This document shows, piece after piece, positions 34,617 through 44,852 of a stretch of 51,547 nucleotides of DNA (positions are counted from its first letter, which is position 1; each line of letters opens with the position of its first letter). The notes beneath the pieces were generated by a model. That model saw nothing but the letters and a program-made list of their open reading frames with translations. It had not been told where the DNA came from and did not search any database. Made by a program: the position numbers and the translations under genes. Source of the stretch: Hyphomicrobiales bacterium (GTDB taxonomy: Bacteria; Pseudomonadota; Alphaproteobacteria; Rhizobiales; Beijerinckiaceae); the NCBI GenBank assembly GCA_025356415.1, contig JANXTB010000132.1:1-51547 (forward strand). The letters are read 5' to 3'.

Positions 34617-36839
34617 TCAGACTGAAACGAGAGCGTCGGGGCCGGCCATGTAGACCGGCAGCCATTCTTCGTGTGCGCGGGCAAGCCGCTCGATTGCGAC
34701 CGGCGCTTCGCCGGGAAGCTCAATAGAGTCGCCGCCCGTGACGCCCACAATGGCGGCCGGAACGCCAGCGGCCTTCGCCTCCGTGACGATCTTGGTCGCC
34801 TCATCGGCGGACGCCGTCATCAGATAGCGTCCCTGATCTTCGCCGAACAGGACGCCATGCGGCGCGGCGCCGAGATCCATGACGAGTTTCGCGCCGATGC
34901 GCGACGCCATCGCCATTTCAGCCAGCGCGACCGCAAGGCCGCCGTCGGAGAGATCATGCACGGCATCGACGCGCGAAGCCTCGATCAGCTTGCGCACGAA
35001 GTCGCCATTGCGGCGCTCGGCGACAAGATCGACCGGCGGCGGCGCGCCTTCTTCGCGGCCGCAGACATCGCGCAGGTAGACCGACTGGCCGAGCCAGCCC
35101 TGCGTCGCGCCGATCAGCACGATGCTTTGCCCGGCCTTCTTGAAGGCCACCGACGCTGACTTCGACACATCGGCGATCACGCCGACGCCGCCAATTGACG
35201 GGGTCGGCAGAATGCCGCGTCCCTGCGTCTCGTTGTAGAGCGACACGTTGCCGGACACGATCGGGAAATCGAGCGCGCGCGCGGCCTCGCCGATGCCCTG
35301 GATGCAGCCAACCAGCTGGCCCATGCATTCGGGCTTTTCCGGATTGCCGAAATTCAGATTGTCGGTGAGCGCCAGCGGCAATGCGCCCGTGGCGGTGATG
35401 TTGCGCCAGGCTTCCGCCACCGCCTGCTTGCCGCCCTCGACAGGATCGGCCTCGCAATAGCGCTGCGTCACGTCGGTGGTCATGGCGAGACCCTTGGGGC
35501 CGTCGCCGATGCGCACCACGCCGGCGTCGCCGCCGGGCTGCTGCACGCTGTTGCCGAGGATCAGGTGATCGTACTGCTCCCAGACCCAGCGCTTCGAGCA
35601 CAGGTCCGGCGTGCCAAGCAGATGCACGAGCGCATCCGCATTCGACATCGGCGGCGTGATGGAAGCCGCATCGATCACCGGCTGTTTGGGCGTCGGCACA
35701 TGCGGACGGTCGTAGAGCGGCGCTTCGTCGCCGAGCTCCATGATCGGCAGGTCCGCTTCGATCTGGCCCTTGTGCTTGATGACGAAACGCTTGGTGTCCG
35801 TGGTCTTGCCGATGACCGCGAAATCGAGGCCCCATTTGACGAAGATGGCTTCGGCTTCGGCTTCTTTCGCGGGATCCAGGACCATGAGCATGCGCTCCTG
35901 GCTTTCCGACAGCATCATCTCGTAAGCGCTCATGCCGACTTCGCGGCACGGCACCTTGTCGAGATCGAGCTCGATGCCGAGCCCGCCCTTGGCGCCCATT
36001 TCAACCGCCGAGGACGTGAGGCCGGCCGCGCCCATGTCCTGAATGGCGATGACGCAGCCCTTGGCCATGATTTCGAGACAGGCCTCAAGCAACAGCTTTT
36101 CGGAGAAGGGATCGCCGACTTGCACGGTGGGGCGCTTCTCTTCGGCATTCGCCTCGAATGACGCCGACGCCATGGTCGCGCCATGGATGCCGTCACGGCC
36201 GGTCTTGGAGCCGAGATAGACGATGGGACGGCCGACGCCCGTCGCCTTGGCGTAGAAGATCTCGTCGGTCTTGGCGAGGCCGACCGCCATGGCGTTGACG
36301 AGGATATTGCCATCGTAGCGCGTGTGGAAATTCACCGAGCCGCCAACCGTCGGCACGCCGAAGGAATTGCCGTAGCCGCCCACGCCCGCCACGACGCCGG
36401 CCACAAGATGACGCGTCTTGGCGTGCTCCGGTGCGCCGAAGCGCAATAGGTTCAGGCAGGCGATGGGGCGCGCGCCCATGGTGAACACGTCGCGCAGGAT
36501 GCCGCCCACGCCCGTCGCCGCGCCCTGGTAGGGCTCGATGAAGGACGGATGATTGTGGCTCTCCATCTTGAAGACGCAGGCCTGCCCGTCACCGATGTCG
36601 ATGACGCCGGCGTTTTCGCCCGGCCCCTGGATCACCCACGGCGCTTTCGTCGGCAGCTTGCGCAAATGCAGGCGCGACGACTTGTAGGAACAATGCTCGT
36701 TCCACATCGCCGAAAAGATGCCGAGCTCGGTGAGCGTCGGCGCGCGCCCGATCAGCTTGAGAATGCGATCGTATTCATCGGGCTTGAGGCCGTGTTCGGC
36801 GACAAGTTGCGGTGTGATCTCGATGGTTTGGCTTGCCAA
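34617..36839 (-). CDS. purL: Phosphoribosylformylglycinamidine synthase subunit PurL
   Basis: The 740-aa protein is the small-type PurL synthetase subunit, acting with PurQ and PurS. It begins [47 protein letters not shown] and holds two AIRS-like halves, including [25 protein letters not shown] and [15 protein letters not shown]. It makes FGAM from FGAR using ATP and the ammonia from PurQ. In this window it is separated from purQ by an OmpW-like gene on the opposite strand. Confidence 0.96.
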   Translation of the reverse strand: MASQTIEITPQLVAEHGLKPDEYDRILKLIGRAPTLTELGIFSAMWNEHCSYKSSRLHLRKLPTKAPWVIQGPGENAGVIDIGDGQACVFKMESHNHPSFIEPYQGAATGVGGILRDVFTMGARPIACLNLLRFGAPEHAKTRHLVAGVVAGVGGYGNSFGVPTVGGSVNFHTRYDGNILVNAMAVGLAKTDEIFYAKATGVGRPIVYLGSKTGRDGIHGATMASASFEANAEEKRPTVQVGDPFSEKLLLEACLEIMAKGCVIAIQDMGAAGLTSSAVEMGAKGGLGIELDLDKVPCREVGMSAYEMMLSESQERMLMVLDPAKEAEAEAIFVKWGLDFAVIGKTTDTKRFVIKHKGQIEADLPIMELGDEAPLYDRPHVPTPKQPVIDAASITPPMSNADALVHLLGTPDLCSKRWVWEQYDHLILGNSVQQPGGDAGVVRIGDGPKGLAMTTDVTQRYCEADPVEGGKQAVAEAWRNITATGALPLALTDNLNFGNPEKPECMGQLVGCIQGIGEAARALDFPIVSGNVSLYNETQGRGILPTPSIGGVGVIADVSKSASVAFKKAGQSIVLIGATQGWLGQSVYLRDVCGREEGAPPPVDLVAERRNGDFVRKLIEASRVDAVHDLSDGGLAVALAEMAMASRIGAKLVMDLGAAPHGVLFGEDQGRYLMTASADEATKIVTEAKAAGVPAAIVGVTGGDSIELPGEAPVAIERLARAHEEWLPVYMAGPDALVSV

Positions 36840-37075
36840 GTGACGGCCCTCTGGCGACGGGCCTGTCGTGGCCCGGGGAGCAGGGTTTTCGATTAGCCGC
36901 CGCGGCGCTGGAAGGCAATCGAATCAAACGTGGCAATAAGGCAACAAGCCCTGAGAACCGGTCCCGAAAGCTTTGCATATTGATTTAACGCAATTCCCTT
37001 ACGGCACAGCTGGGAGCCAATGGTGACGCTAGGGTCTGAAGATCCACACGAATCACCTCTGCCAAGGATCCAATT

Positions 37076-37756
37076 ATGAAAACGTCCTCCCGCGCCGCTC
37101 TCGCCCTGCTGCTGGGCTCGGTTGCGCTTCCTGCTTTCGCCGCCGACCTTCCCAGTCGGGGGCCCGCTCCCCTGCTGATCCAGGAATCAAGCCCGTGGAT
37201 GATTCGTGTCCGCGCCCTCGCCGTCCTCCCGCAGTCCTCCGCTTCCGTGAGCATCAATGGCGGGCCGGACATCTCCGGGCTAAAGGCCTCGAACGCGGTC
37301 GTGCCTGAACTCGACATTTCGTACTTCTTCAGCAAAAACATCGCCGCCGAACTCGTTCTCGGCGTCACGCCGCATGACGTGAAGGGCACGGGCGTGCTGG
37401 CGCCCCTCGGCAATATCGGCTCGACCTGGCTGCTGCCGCCGACCCTGATGCTGCAATATCACTTCACCGATTTCGGCGCGTTCAAACCCTACGTCGGCGC
37501 CGGCGTGAATTACACGTTCACGTTCTCGAACAAGGAAGCCGGCGTGATGACCGCCTTCAAGGTCAAGAACGCGCCGGGCGTCGCCCTGCAGGCCGGCTTC
37601 GACTACATGTTCGACAAGCATTGGGGCCTGAACGTCGACGTGAAGAAGCTCTGGCTGCGCCCCGACGCCACGGCTGCGGTCGGCCTCATTCCGGTGACGG
37701 CGAAAGTGAAGCTCGACCCGTGGTTGGTCGGCGCCGGCGTCACCTACCGCTTCTGA
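37076..37756 (+). CDS. OmpW family outer-membrane protein
   Basis: The 226-aa protein has a signal peptide (MKTSSRAALALLLGSVALPAFAAD) and an eight-stranded beta-barrel pattern: WMIRVRALAVLPQSSA, VVPELDISYFFSKNIAAELVLGVTPHDV, LLPPTLMLQYHFTDFGAFKPYVGAGVNYTF and a C-terminal VGAGVTYRF ending in Phe, as expected for outer-membrane insertion. OmpW barrels pass small hydrophobic molecules. AAGGATCC precedes the ATG. It is a monocistronic gene with its own terminator at 37775-37804, inserted between purL and purQ. Confidence 0.9.
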   Translation: MKTSSRAALALLLGSVALPAFAADLPSRGPAPLLIQESSPWMIRVRALAVLPQSSASVSINGGPDISGLKASNAVVPELDISYFFSKNIAAELVLGVTPHDVKGTGVLAPLGNIGSTWLLPPTLMLQYHFTDFGAFKPYVGAGVNYTFTFSNKEAGVMTAFKVKNAPGVALQAGFDYMFDKHWGLNVDVKKLWLRPDATAAVGLIPVTAKVKLDPWLVGAGVTYRF

Positions 37757-37774
37757 TCGTCCATCGCAGAATCG

Positions 37775-37804
37775 AAAGAGCCGGCTCGCGCCGGCTCTTT
37801 TTTA
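37775..37804. terminator. Bidirectional terminator between ompW-like gene and purQ
   Basis: AAAGAGCCGG (37775-37784) pairs with CCGGCTCTTT (37791-37800), followed by T's on the plus strand and CTTTCG on the minus strand. It separates the convergent OmpW-like gene and purQ. Confidence 0.85.
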
Positions 37805-37824
37805 TTTGCTGGACTGTCGGCCGC

Positions 37825-38511
37825 TCAGGCGGCGACAAGGCTCTTGAAGAGACCCGCGCCGTCGATGCCGCCGACCAGCGGATCGATCAGGTTTTCCGGA
37901 TGCGGCATCATGCCGAGCACGTTGCGCTTTTCCGAATAGATGCCGGCAATGTCGTTGGTCGAGCCGTTCGGATTCGCGACGCCGCCCACGACGCCATTCG
38001 CGTCGCAATAACGGAAGGCGACGAGGCCTTCGCCTTCGATTCGCGCAATGGTCGCTTCATCGGCTTCGTAATTGCCTTCGCCATGCGCGATCGCGACCTT
38101 GATCACCTCGCCCTTCGTGTAGGCGCGCGTGAAGATCGTGTCGGCGCGCTCGACGCGCAGGTGCTGCATCTTGCAGACGAAGCGCAGGTCCTTGTTGCGC
38201 ATCAGCACGCCGGGCAGCAGCCCGCCCTCGCAGAGAATCTGGAAACCGTTGCAGATGCCGAGCACGAGGCCGCCACGCGCCGCATGCGCACGCACGGCGT
38301 CCATGATAGCGGCGCGACCCGCAATGGCGCCGCAGCGCAGATAATCGCCGTAGCTGAAGCCGCCGGGAAGCACGACGAGGTCTGTTCCAGCAGGCAATTC
38401 GGTTTCCGCGTGCCAGACGATCTGCGGCTTGCGGCCGGTCGCCATTTCAATCGCGCGAACGGCGTCGCCTTCGCGGTTCGAACCGGGAAAAAGAACGACG
38501 GCGGCTTTCAT
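37825..38511 (-). CDS. purQ: Phosphoribosylformylglycinamidine synthase subunit PurQ
   Basis: The 228-aa class I glutamine amidotransferase has FPGSNREGD at the start, GGFSYGDYLRCGAIA, the nucleophile elbow LVLGICNGFQIL with catalytic Cys, and the late MMPHPENLIDPLVGG with catalytic His/Glu. It feeds ammonia to PurL. It follows purS by 26 bp on the same strand. Confidence 0.96.
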   Translation of the reverse strand: MKAAVVLFPGSNREGDAVRAIEMATGRKPQIVWHAETELPAGTDLVVLPGGFSYGDYLRCGAIAGRAAIMDAVRAHAARGGLVLGICNGFQILCEGGLLPGVLMRNKDLRFVCKMQHLRVERADTIFTRAYTKGEVIKVAIAHGEGNYEADEATIARIEGEGLVAFRYCDANGVVGGVANPNGSTNDIAGIYSEKRNVLGMMPHPENLIDPLVGGIDGAGLFKSLVAA

Positions 38512-38537
38512 GGACGCGATACCTTCTTGGGATCAGA

Positions 38538-38777
38538 TCAAACGATCTCGACGCGATAATTCTCGACGACGGTGTTGGCGAGGAGCTTTTCGCAAGCGGC
38601 CTTGAGCAAGGTCTCGGCCTGCGCGCGATCGTCGGTGGACAATTCGATGTCGAACACCTTGCCCTGCCGGACGCTGCCGACGCCATCGATGCCGAAGGAC
38701 TTCAGCGCGCCTTCGATGGCTTTGCCCTGAGGGTCGAGAACGCCGTTTTTCAAGGTGACGGTGACGCGGGCCTTCAT
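38538..38777 (-). CDS. purS: Phosphoribosylformylglycinamidine synthase subunit PurS
   Basis: The 79-aa MKARVTVTLKNGVLDPQGKAIEGALKSFGIDGVGSVRQGKVFDIEL matches PurS, the small structural subunit of the PurLQS complex. ATG at 38777 was preferred over the one at 38783 because AAGGC then lies at a suitable distance and homologues start MKA. Confidence 0.94.
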   Translation of the reverse strand: MKARVTVTLKNGVLDPQGKAIEGALKSFGIDGVGSVRQGKVFDIELSTDDRAQAETLLKAACEKLLANTVVENYRVEIV

Positions 38778-38810
38778 GCTCATGCCTTCATACTTGACGG
38801 TCGAAACGAT

Positions 38811-38831
38811 CCGGGGGCGCGAAGCCCCCGG
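38811..38831 (-). other. Stem-loop in the purC-purS spacer
   Basis: CCGGGGGC (38811-38818) and GCCCCCGG (38824-38831) form a perfect 8-bp stem with a 5-nt loop. There is no good T tract, so it may act as an mRNA-stability or partial attenuation element rather than a terminator. Confidence 0.5.
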
Positions 38832-38840
38832 GAGAATTGA

Positions 38841-39605
38841 TTACTGCACCAGCTTCGGACCGGCCGAACGCGGCGGCTCGTTTTCCTGCATGATGCCGAG
38901 ACGGCGCGCGACTTCGCTATAGGCTTCGACGAGGCCGCCCATGTCGCGGCGGAAACGATCCTTGTCGAGCTTGTCGTTCGACTTCATGTCCCAGAGGCGG
39001 CATGAGTCGGGCGAAATCTCGTCAGCGACGACGATGCGCATCATGTCGCCTTCCCAGAGGCGGCCGCATTCCATCTTGAAATCGACGAGACGGATGCCGA
39101 CGCCGAGGAACAGGCCGGAGAGGAAATCATTGACGCGAATGGCGAGCGCCATGATGTCGTCGATCTCCTGCGGGCTTGCCCAACCGAACGCCGTGATGTG
39201 CTCTTCCGACACCATCGGGTCGTTGAGCGCGTCGTTCTTGTAGTAGAATTCGATGATCGAGCGCGGCAGCTGCGTGCCTTCCTCAATGCCGAGGCGTTGC
39301 GACAGCGAACCGGCGGCGACATTGCGCACGACGACTTCGAGCGGCACGATCTCGACTTCGCGGATCAGCTGCTCGCGCATGTTGAGGCGGCGAATGAAAT
39401 GCGTCGGCACGCCGATGTCATTCAGGTGCTGGAACACGAATTCGGAAATCCGGTTGTTCAGCACGCCCTTGCCGTCGATCACATCATGCTTCTTGGCGTT
39501 GAACGCGGTGGCGTCATCCTTGAAGTGCTGGATCAGCGTACCCGGCTCCGGGCCCTCATAGAGGACCTTGGCCTTGCCTTCGTAAATGCGACGGCGGCGG
39601 TTCAT
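38841..39605 (-). CDS. purC: Phosphoribosylaminoimidazole-succinocarboxamide synthase (SAICAR synthetase)
   Basis: The 254-aa PurC joins CAIR and aspartate using [50 protein letters not shown] and [10 protein letters not shown] are the family signatures, and [16 protein letters not shown] completes the substrate site. The start [13 protein letters not shown] at 39605 equals the usual Rhizobiales start; the frame is open ten codons further upstream to 39635. First gene of the purC-purS-purQ group. Confidence 0.95.
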   Translation of the reverse strand: MNRRRRIYEGKAKVLYEGPEPGTLIQHFKDDATAFNAKKHDVIDGKGVLNNRISEFVFQHLNDIGVPTHFIRRLNMREQLIREVEIVPLEVVVRNVAAGSLSQRLGIEEGTQLPRSIIEFYYKNDALNDPMVSEEHITAFGWASPQEIDDIMALAIRVNDFLSGLFLGVGIRLVDFKMECGRLWEGDMMRIVVADEISPDSCRLWDMKSNDKLDKDRFRRDMGGLVEAYSEVARRLGIMQENEPPRSAGPKLVQ

Positions 39606-39635
39606 GGGGATCAACCGTGGCTTGAGAAAATCCAT

Positions 39636-39985
39636 GGGCGGGCCGAGGCTCCTGTTCTCAAGACTTCGGGGCGCGAAGCTTCGGGCCGGATTGCCCGAAT
39701 GAAGCGCGAGCCAAAGTCAAACGACGCATAGCCGCAGTACCGTTGGGGTCCTAGACCGTTCTGGCCCGTGAGACAACCCACGCGGAAAAACTATCCCCTT
39801 TACCGACCATGTACAATCATTGGACTTCGCGGCGACGTGGCGCGGTGACGCGCCTGTGATCGTCTCAAGGCTGAAATTCGTGGTCCTACGCGGCCGCGCG
39901 CCTGTGAATGGCGCAGGTCAGTGCCCAGATTCCGTTTCTGGCCGCCTTGCGGTGGTCACGCAAAAAGAGCGCAACGGGAGAATTC
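39636..39985. other. Divergent intergenic region purC / ATPase-inhibitor gene
   Basis: About 350 bp with no convincing gene. It presumably contains the purC promoter on the minus strand and that of the zeta-subunit gene on the plus strand. No purine-riboswitch-like aptamer or repressor site could be recognised by eye. Confidence 0.4.
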
Positions 39986-40309
39986 ATGTCGACATTCAAT
40001 CAGCGTAGCGACGGTTTCGAGAAGAAATTCGCGCACGACGAGGAATTGCGGTTCAAGGCGATGGCGCGGCGCAACAAGCTGCTCGGCCTCTGGGCGGCTG
40101 AAAAGCTCGGCAAGTCCGGCGCGGACGCCGAAGCCTATTCTGGCGATGTGGTCAGCGCCGATTTCGAGGAAGCCGGCGACGAGGACGTTTTCCGCAAGAT
40201 CCGCAAGGACTTCGACGCCGCGGGCGTGGACCAGTCCGACCACCGGATCCGCCGGACCATGGATGAACTGCTGGCGACCGCCATCGAGGCGATCCGCACC
40301 GGGCGCTAG
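39986..40309 (+). CDS. DUF1476 protein, F1-ATPase inhibitor subunit zeta-like
   Basis: The 107-aa protein MSTFNQRSDGFEKKFAHDEELRFKAMARRNKLLGLWAAEKLG matches DUF1476, identified in Paracoccus as the zeta subunit that blocks ATP hydrolysis by F1Fo-ATP synthase through its N-terminal helix. The C-terminal part DHRIRRTMDELLATAIEAI is the four-helix domain. CGGGAG lies before the ATG at 39986. The gene is typically unlinked to the atp operon, as here. Confidence 0.9.
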   Translation: MSTFNQRSDGFEKKFAHDEELRFKAMARRNKLLGLWAAEKLGKSGADAEAYSGDVVSADFEEAGDEDVFRKIRKDFDAAGVDQSDHRIRRTMDELLATAIEAIRTGR

Positions 40310-40353
40310 CAAAACTCTGTTCAGCAAGACTTTGTTCAGCATGAGGCCCGAGG

Positions 40354-41328
40354 ATGCGCCCCATGGATGCTTCCCCGGAGCCTCACCTCATCTTTCCGCA
40401 GGCCGCGCCCGATCTCGCAGCCGAAGCCCGCGTCTGGCTGAACAGGCTGACGGCGCAACGGCAGGCCTCGCCCCTCACCGGCGAGGCCTATGCGCGCGAC
40501 CTGCGGCAATTCATTTCCTTCCTCACCGGGCATCTGGGCCAGAAACCCGATCTCGCCGCCTTCGCGCAGCTGAAACCGGCGGACCTGCGCGCTTTCATGG
40601 CGATGCGGCGGGCTGGCGGCATCGAAAGCCGCTCGCTGATGCGCGCGTTGGCGGCGCTGCGCTCCTTCGCCCGTCATTTGGAGCGCGAGGGCAAGGGCAA
40701 GGCCGGGCCCTTTGCGGCTGTCCGCACACCCAAAGTCGCCAGAAGCCTCCCCAAACCCTTGAGCGCCGGCGCGGCGATCGAGGTCACGGGCGTCGAGGCG
40801 CGGACCGGCGAGACGCGCGCGCCATGGATTCTCGCCCGCGACGCCGCCGTGCTCGGCCTGCTCTATGGGGCTGGCCTGCGCATTTCCGAGGCTTTGAACA
40901 TCCAGCGCCGGGATGCGCCCGTGTCGGGCCGCGAATCGCTGACGGTGCTGGGCAAGGGATCGAAGCTGCGCAGCGTGCCGGTCATCGCGCCGGTCTCGAA
41001 GGCGATCGAAACCTACCTCGATCTCTGTCCCTACAAGGTAGCGCCCGAGGGCCCGTTGTTTGTGGGAGCAAAAGGCGGCCAGCTCTCGCCCCGCATCATC
41101 CAGCTCACCGTGGAGCGCCTGCGCGGCGCGCTGGGGCTGCCTGACACCGCCACGCCGCATGCGCTGCGCCATTCTTTCGCAACCCACCTGCTGGCGCGCG
41201 GCGGCGACCTGCGATCGATTCAGGAATTGCTCGGCCACGCATCGCTTTCCACGACACAGGTTTACACCGCCGTCGATGGCGCGCGGCTGCTGGAAGCCTG
41301 GCGCGGCGCGCACCCCCGCGCCCGGTAG
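40354..41328 (+). CDS. xerC: XerC-type tyrosine recombinase
   Basis: The 324-aa recombinase has an N-terminal core-binding domain (LTGEAYARDLRQFISFLTGHLG) and the catalytic residues in GAGLRISEALNI (Arg), GKGSKLRSVPV (Lys), HALRHSFATHLL (His, Arg), LGHASLSTTQVYT (His, Tyr). With XerD it resolves chromosome dimers at dif. In Rhizobiales this branch is the chromosomal XerC, so it is treated as a housekeeping gene rather than part of the island. Start ATG at 40354 or 40363. Confidence 0.9.
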   Translation: MRPMDASPEPHLIFPQAAPDLAAEARVWLNRLTAQRQASPLTGEAYARDLRQFISFLTGHLGQKPDLAAFAQLKPADLRAFMAMRRAGGIESRSLMRALAALRSFARHLEREGKGKAGPFAAVRTPKVARSLPKPLSAGAAIEVTGVEARTGETRAPWILARDAAVLGLLYGAGLRISEALNIQRRDAPVSGRESLTVLGKGSKLRSVPVIAPVSKAIETYLDLCPYKVAPEGPLFVGAKGGQLSPRIIQLTVERLRGALGLPDTATPHALRHSFATHLLARGGDLRSIQELLGHASLSTTQVYTAVDGARLLEAWRGAHPRAR

Positions 41329-41414
41329 GCTTCGTCGTCATTGCATGGTCGCGTGGCTCGATTTAGATGGCTGAGAGGGGCGAATCGATTCGCACGCCAT
41401 CTGCGGGGGGATGC

Positions 41415-41984
41415 ATGTCGGAACACGGACCTGAGATTCATACGAACAACAAGGGCGTCGCGCTGCTGATCGCGATCCTCGCGCTGTTTCTGGCCTTTTC
41501 GGAAATGGGCGGCAACAATGCCGAACGCCAGGCGCAGGCCTATAATCTCGAGGCCTCGAACCTCTGGGCCTTCTTCCAGGCGAAGACCATCCGCCGCACC
41601 AGCGTGCAGGTCGCGTCCGAACAGGTGGAAGCGCAGCTCGTCACCATCACGGATCCGGCGCAGCGCGACGTGATGCAGAAGCGCATCGCCGACTGGAAGA
41701 AAACCGCGGACCGCTACGAAACAGAGCCGGAAACCGGCGAAGGCCGGCGCGAACTGATGGCGCGCGCGAAGGACGCGGAAGAAAAGCGCGACACCAACAA
41801 GGCGCGCAACGAGATCTTCGAATTGTCATCGGCGCTGTTGCAGATCGCGATCGTGCTCTGCTCGGCGATGATCATCACGGGGATCGGCGCATTGGTCTGG
41901 GCGGCCGGCGGTCTGGGACTCGCCTCGATCGCCCTGATGGTGCTGGCGATCTTCTCGCCCGGCGTCATCCATCATTTCATCTAG
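41415..41984 (+). CDS. DUF4337 membrane protein (core copy)
   Basis: The 189-aa protein has an N-terminal helix (GVALLIAILALFLAFSEMGG), then NLEASNLWAFFQAKTIRRTSVQVASEQVEAQL, a polar region ending in YETEPETGEGRRELMARAKDAEEKRD, and a C-terminal hydrophobic hairpin. The same layout and matching motifs occur in the island protein at 23089-23682, so they are paralogues. Function unassigned. It is followed by a terminator shared with lpdA. Confidence 0.85.
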   Translation: MSEHGPEIHTNNKGVALLIAILALFLAFSEMGGNNAERQAQAYNLEASNLWAFFQAKTIRRTSVQVASEQVEAQLVTITDPAQRDVMQKRIADWKKTADRYETEPETGEGRRELMARAKDAEEKRDTNKARNEIFELSSALLQIAIVLCSAMIITGIGALVWAAGGLGLASIALMVLAIFSPGVIHHFI

Positions 41985-41991
41985 ATACAAA

Positions 41992-42018
41992 AAGGGCCGG
42001 AGCATTGCTCCGGCCCTT
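41992..42018 (-). terminator. Intrinsic terminator after lpdA
   Basis: AAGGGCCGGAGC (41992-42003) and GCTCCGGCCCTT (42007-42018) form a perfect 12-bp stem with a 3-nt loop. On the minus strand the stem is followed by TTTTTGT, terminating lpdA. On the plus strand the T tract is poor. Confidence 0.88.
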
Positions 42019-42024
42019 GTCAGA

Positions 42025-43428
42025 TTACATGTGGATCTGGCGTTTCTCGACCGCCATGGCGGCTTCCTTCACGGCTTCCGAAATCGTCGGATGCGCATGG
42101 CAGGTGCGGGCGAGATCTTCCGACGAGCCGCCGAATTCCATCAGCACCGCGCATTCGGCAATCAATTCGCCAGCGCTGACGCCAATGATGTGCACGCCGA
42201 GCACGCGATCGGTCGTCGCATCGGCCAGCACTTTCACGAAACCCTCCGTGTGACGCATCGCGCGCGCGCGGCCATTCGCCGTGAACGGGAACTTGCCCAC
42301 CTTGTAGGCGATGCCCGCAGCCTTGAGTTCTTCTTCCGTCTTACCGATCGCGGCGATTTCCGGCATCGTGTAAACGACGCCCGGGATCACATCGTAATTC
42401 ACGTGGCCGTGCTGGCCCGCGATGATTTCCGCCACCGCGACGCCTTCATCCTCCGCCTTGTGGGCGAGCATGGGCCCACGCACCACATCGCCGATGGCGT
42501 AGACGCCCGGCACGTTGCTGGCGAAATGATCGTCGATCACGACGCGGCCGCGCTCCATCGCGACGCCTGATTCTTCGAGGCCCAGGCCATCCGTGTAGGG
42601 ACGGCGGCCGGTCGCGACCAGCACAACATCACCGCTAAGCGTAACGGCGTCGCCGCCGGCGACAGGCGAGAATGTGACGCTGCCGCCCTTGGCGGTCTTC
42701 TCGACCTTGGTGACCTTGGACGAGAGGTGGAACGCGAAGCCCTGCTTCTCCAGGATGCGCTGGAACTGCTTGGCGACTTCATTGTCCATGCCCGGCAGGA
42801 TGCGGTCGAGATATTCAACCACCACCACTTCGGCGCCGAGACGCTTCCACACAGAACCGAGTTCGAGGCCGATGACGCCGGCGCCGATGACGATGAGTTT
42901 CGCCGGGACTTTTTCGAGCGTGAGCGCGCCGGTCGATGACACAATGGTGGTCTCGTCGAAGGGCACATCGACGCCGGGCGGCGTGGCGATGTCGGAACCC
43001 GTGGCGATGACGATGTTCTTCGTCTCGAGCGTCGTGACCTTGCCGTCTTCGGCTTTCACATCGACCTTGCCGGCGCCCTTGATCGAGCCATGGCCGAAGA
43101 AGCTCTCAACCTTGTTCTTCTTGAGCAGGAAGCCGACGCCGTTGACGTTGGCGTCAACCGTATCGGCCTTGTGCTTCATCATCGCGGGAAGATCGAGCGA
43201 CGGCTTGTTCACAACGATGCCGAGCGGCGCAAAATCATGGCCCGCGAGATCGAACATTTCAGAGGCGTGCAGCAGCGCCTTCGAGGGAATGCAGCCGATG
43301 TTGAGGCAGGTGCCGCCATGCGTCTTGCGCTTCTCGACGACGGCCACTTTCATGCCGAGCTGGGCGGCGCGGATCGCGCACACATAGCCGCCGGGGCCAG
43401 TGCCGATGACAACAAGATCGTAGGACAT
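42025..43428 (-). CDS. lpdA: Dihydrolipoyl dehydrogenase (E3)
   Basis: The 467-aa flavoprotein has the FAD-binding [17 protein letters not shown], the redox disulfide [20 protein letters not shown], the NAD domain [15 protein letters not shown], and the C-terminal catalytic [24 protein letters not shown] of the dimer interface. It reoxidises the lipoyl groups of the E2 protein encoded just upstream. Last gene of the TCA-cycle group; a palindromic repeat occupies the spacer to odhB. Confidence 0.96.
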   Translation of the reverse strand: MSYDLVVIGTGPGGYVCAIRAAQLGMKVAVVEKRKTHGGTCLNIGCIPSKALLHASEMFDLAGHDFAPLGIVVNKPSLDLPAMMKHKADTVDANVNGVGFLLKKNKVESFFGHGSIKGAGKVDVKAEDGKVTTLETKNIVIATGSDIATPPGVDVPFDETTIVSSTGALTLEKVPAKLIVIGAGVIGLELGSVWKRLGAEVVVVEYLDRILPGMDNEVAKQFQRILEKQGFAFHLSSKVTKVEKTAKGGSVTFSPVAGGDAVTLSGDVVLVATGRRPYTDGLGLEESGVAMERGRVVIDDHFASNVPGVYAIGDVVRGPMLAHKAEDEGVAVAEIIAGQHGHVNYDVIPGVVYTMPEIAAIGKTEEELKAAGIAYKVGKFPFTANGRARAMRHTEGFVKVLADATTDRVLGVHIIGVSAGELIAECAVLMEFGGSSEDLARTCHAHPTISEAVKEAAMAVEKRQIHM

Positions 43429-43506
43429 TCATTTGCTCCGCAGCTTTTCAGCTCGGCAGATGGCAGAGCCGTGGGAATTCAGGAGAGAGCCGCCATCATT
43501 CGCGGC

Positions 43507-43585
43507 GTCATTGCGAGGCGAAAGCGACGAAGCAATCCAGAAGCAGCACGCGCGCTCTGGATTGCTTCGCTTCGCTCGCAAAGAC
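43507..43585. repeat. Imperfect long palindrome, REP/MITE-like
   Basis: The left arm 43507-43540 (begins GTCATTGCGAGGCGAAAGCG, ends GAAGCAATCCAG) and the right arm 43557-43585 (begins CTGGATTGCTTCGCTTCG, ends GCAAAGAC) are inverted copies. This arm type, ATTGCGAG...GAAGCAATCCAG, is a known dispersed extragenic element in Bradyrhizobium-related genomes. Here it fills the odhB-lpdA spacer and would fold into a large mRNA hairpin within the transcript. Confidence 0.75.
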
Positions 43586-43587
43586 GA

Positions 43588-44802
43588 TCAGAGATCGAGA
43601 ACCATGCGGGCCGGATCTTCCAGCGCTTCCTTCACGCGGACGAGGAAGGTGACTGCTTCCTTGCCGTCGACGATGCGGTGATCGTAGGAGAGCGCGAGAT
43701 ACATCATCGGGCGGATTTCGATCTTGCCGCCAACGACCATCGGACGTTCCTGGATCTTGTGCATGCCCAGAATGCCCGACTGCGGGGCGTTCAGGATCGG
43801 CGTCGACATCAGCGAACCGTAGATACCGCCGTTCGTGATCGTGAACGTGCCACCCTGCATTTCGTCGATCTTGAGCTGGCCGTCACGGGCGCGCTTGCCG
43901 AAATCCGCGATCTTCTTTTCGACGCCGGAAATCGACAGCTGGTCGGCGTCGCGAACGACGGGAACGACAAGGCCCTTCTCGGTGCCGACGGCGATGCCGA
44001 CATGGTAGTAATTCTTGTAAACGAGATCCGTGCCGTCGATCTCGGCGTTGACCGCCGGCAGATCCTTCAGCGCCTGCACGCAGGCCTTCACGAAGAAGCC
44101 CATGAAGCCGAGCTTGTTGCCGTGCTTCTTCTCGAAGACGTCCTTGTAGCGGGCGCGCAACGCCATCACCTCGGTCATGTCGACCTCGTTGAAGGTCGTC
44201 AGCATCGCGGCGGAGTTCTGCGCTTCCTTGAGGCGGCGCGCGATCGTCTGGCGCAGCTTCGTCATCTTGACGCGCTCTTCGCGCGAAGCGTCGTCGGCGG
44301 GCGAGGGCGCACGGAACGCGATCGGCGCGGCGGCGGGAGCGGCGGGGTTCGCCAGAGCGGCGAGCACATCACCCTTCAACACCTGACCGCGCTTGCCGGA
44401 ACCGGCGACCGCGTCCGTGTCGATGCTGTTTTCAGCGGCGATCTTCGCGGCCGAGGGAGCCGCCGGCATGGACGAACCGGCGACGGGCGCCGGCGCGGTC
44501 TTGGCGGGCGCGGGCGCGGCGGCGGGAGCCGAAGCGGCGGCAGCCGGGGCGGGAGCGGCGCCAGCGCCGCCAGCCGTGATCTGGCCCAGCAAGGCGCCAG
44601 GCGCGACGGTCTCGCCGTCCTTCGCGGTGATTTCCGCCAACACGCCAGCCGAGGGTGCGTTCACTTCGAGAGTGACCTTGTCGGTTTCGAGTTCGAGCAA
44701 GGGCTCGTCAGCCTTCACGACATCGCCGGGCTTCTTGAACCAGCGACCGATGGTGGCTTCCGAGACGGACTCGCCGAGAGTGGGAACGCGAATTTCTGCC
44801 AT
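43588..44802 (-). CDS. odhB: 2-oxoglutarate dehydrogenase E2 (dihydrolipoyl succinyltransferase)
   Basis: The 404-aa protein has one N-terminal lipoyl domain ([11 protein letters not shown], lipoylated Lys near residue 43), an Ala/Pro-rich linker, the E1/E3-binding domain ([28 protein letters not shown]), and the catalytic acyltransferase core ending [19 protein letters not shown] with catalytic His and Asp. It transfers succinyl groups to CoA. It is 50 bp downstream of the E1 gene on the same strand. Confidence 0.96.
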   Translation of the reverse strand: MAEIRVPTLGESVSEATIGRWFKKPGDVVKADEPLLELETDKVTLEVNAPSAGVLAEITAKDGETVAPGALLGQITAGGAGAAPAPAAAASAPAAAPAPAKTAPAPVAGSSMPAAPSAAKIAAENSIDTDAVAGSGKRGQVLKGDVLAALANPAAPAAAPIAFRAPSPADDASREERVKMTKLRQTIARRLKEAQNSAAMLTTFNEVDMTEVMALRARYKDVFEKKHGNKLGFMGFFVKACVQALKDLPAVNAEIDGTDLVYKNYYHVGIAVGTEKGLVVPVVRDADQLSISGVEKKIADFGKRARDGQLKIDEMQGGTFTITNGGIYGSLMSTPILNAPQSGILGMHKIQERPMVVGGKIEIRPMMYLALSYDHRIVDGKEAVTFLVRVKEALEDPARMVLDL

Positions 44803-44852
44803 TTTCGTCACGCCCGCGCTGATGCGCGGCCCTTCATTGAATGAATCGTGGG

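Noticed and set aside
40354-41328. XerC-type recombinase as part of another mobile element
   Set aside because: Sequence and size fit the chromosomal XerC of Rhizobiales, and no flanking repeats or cargo genes were seen; treated as housekeeping.
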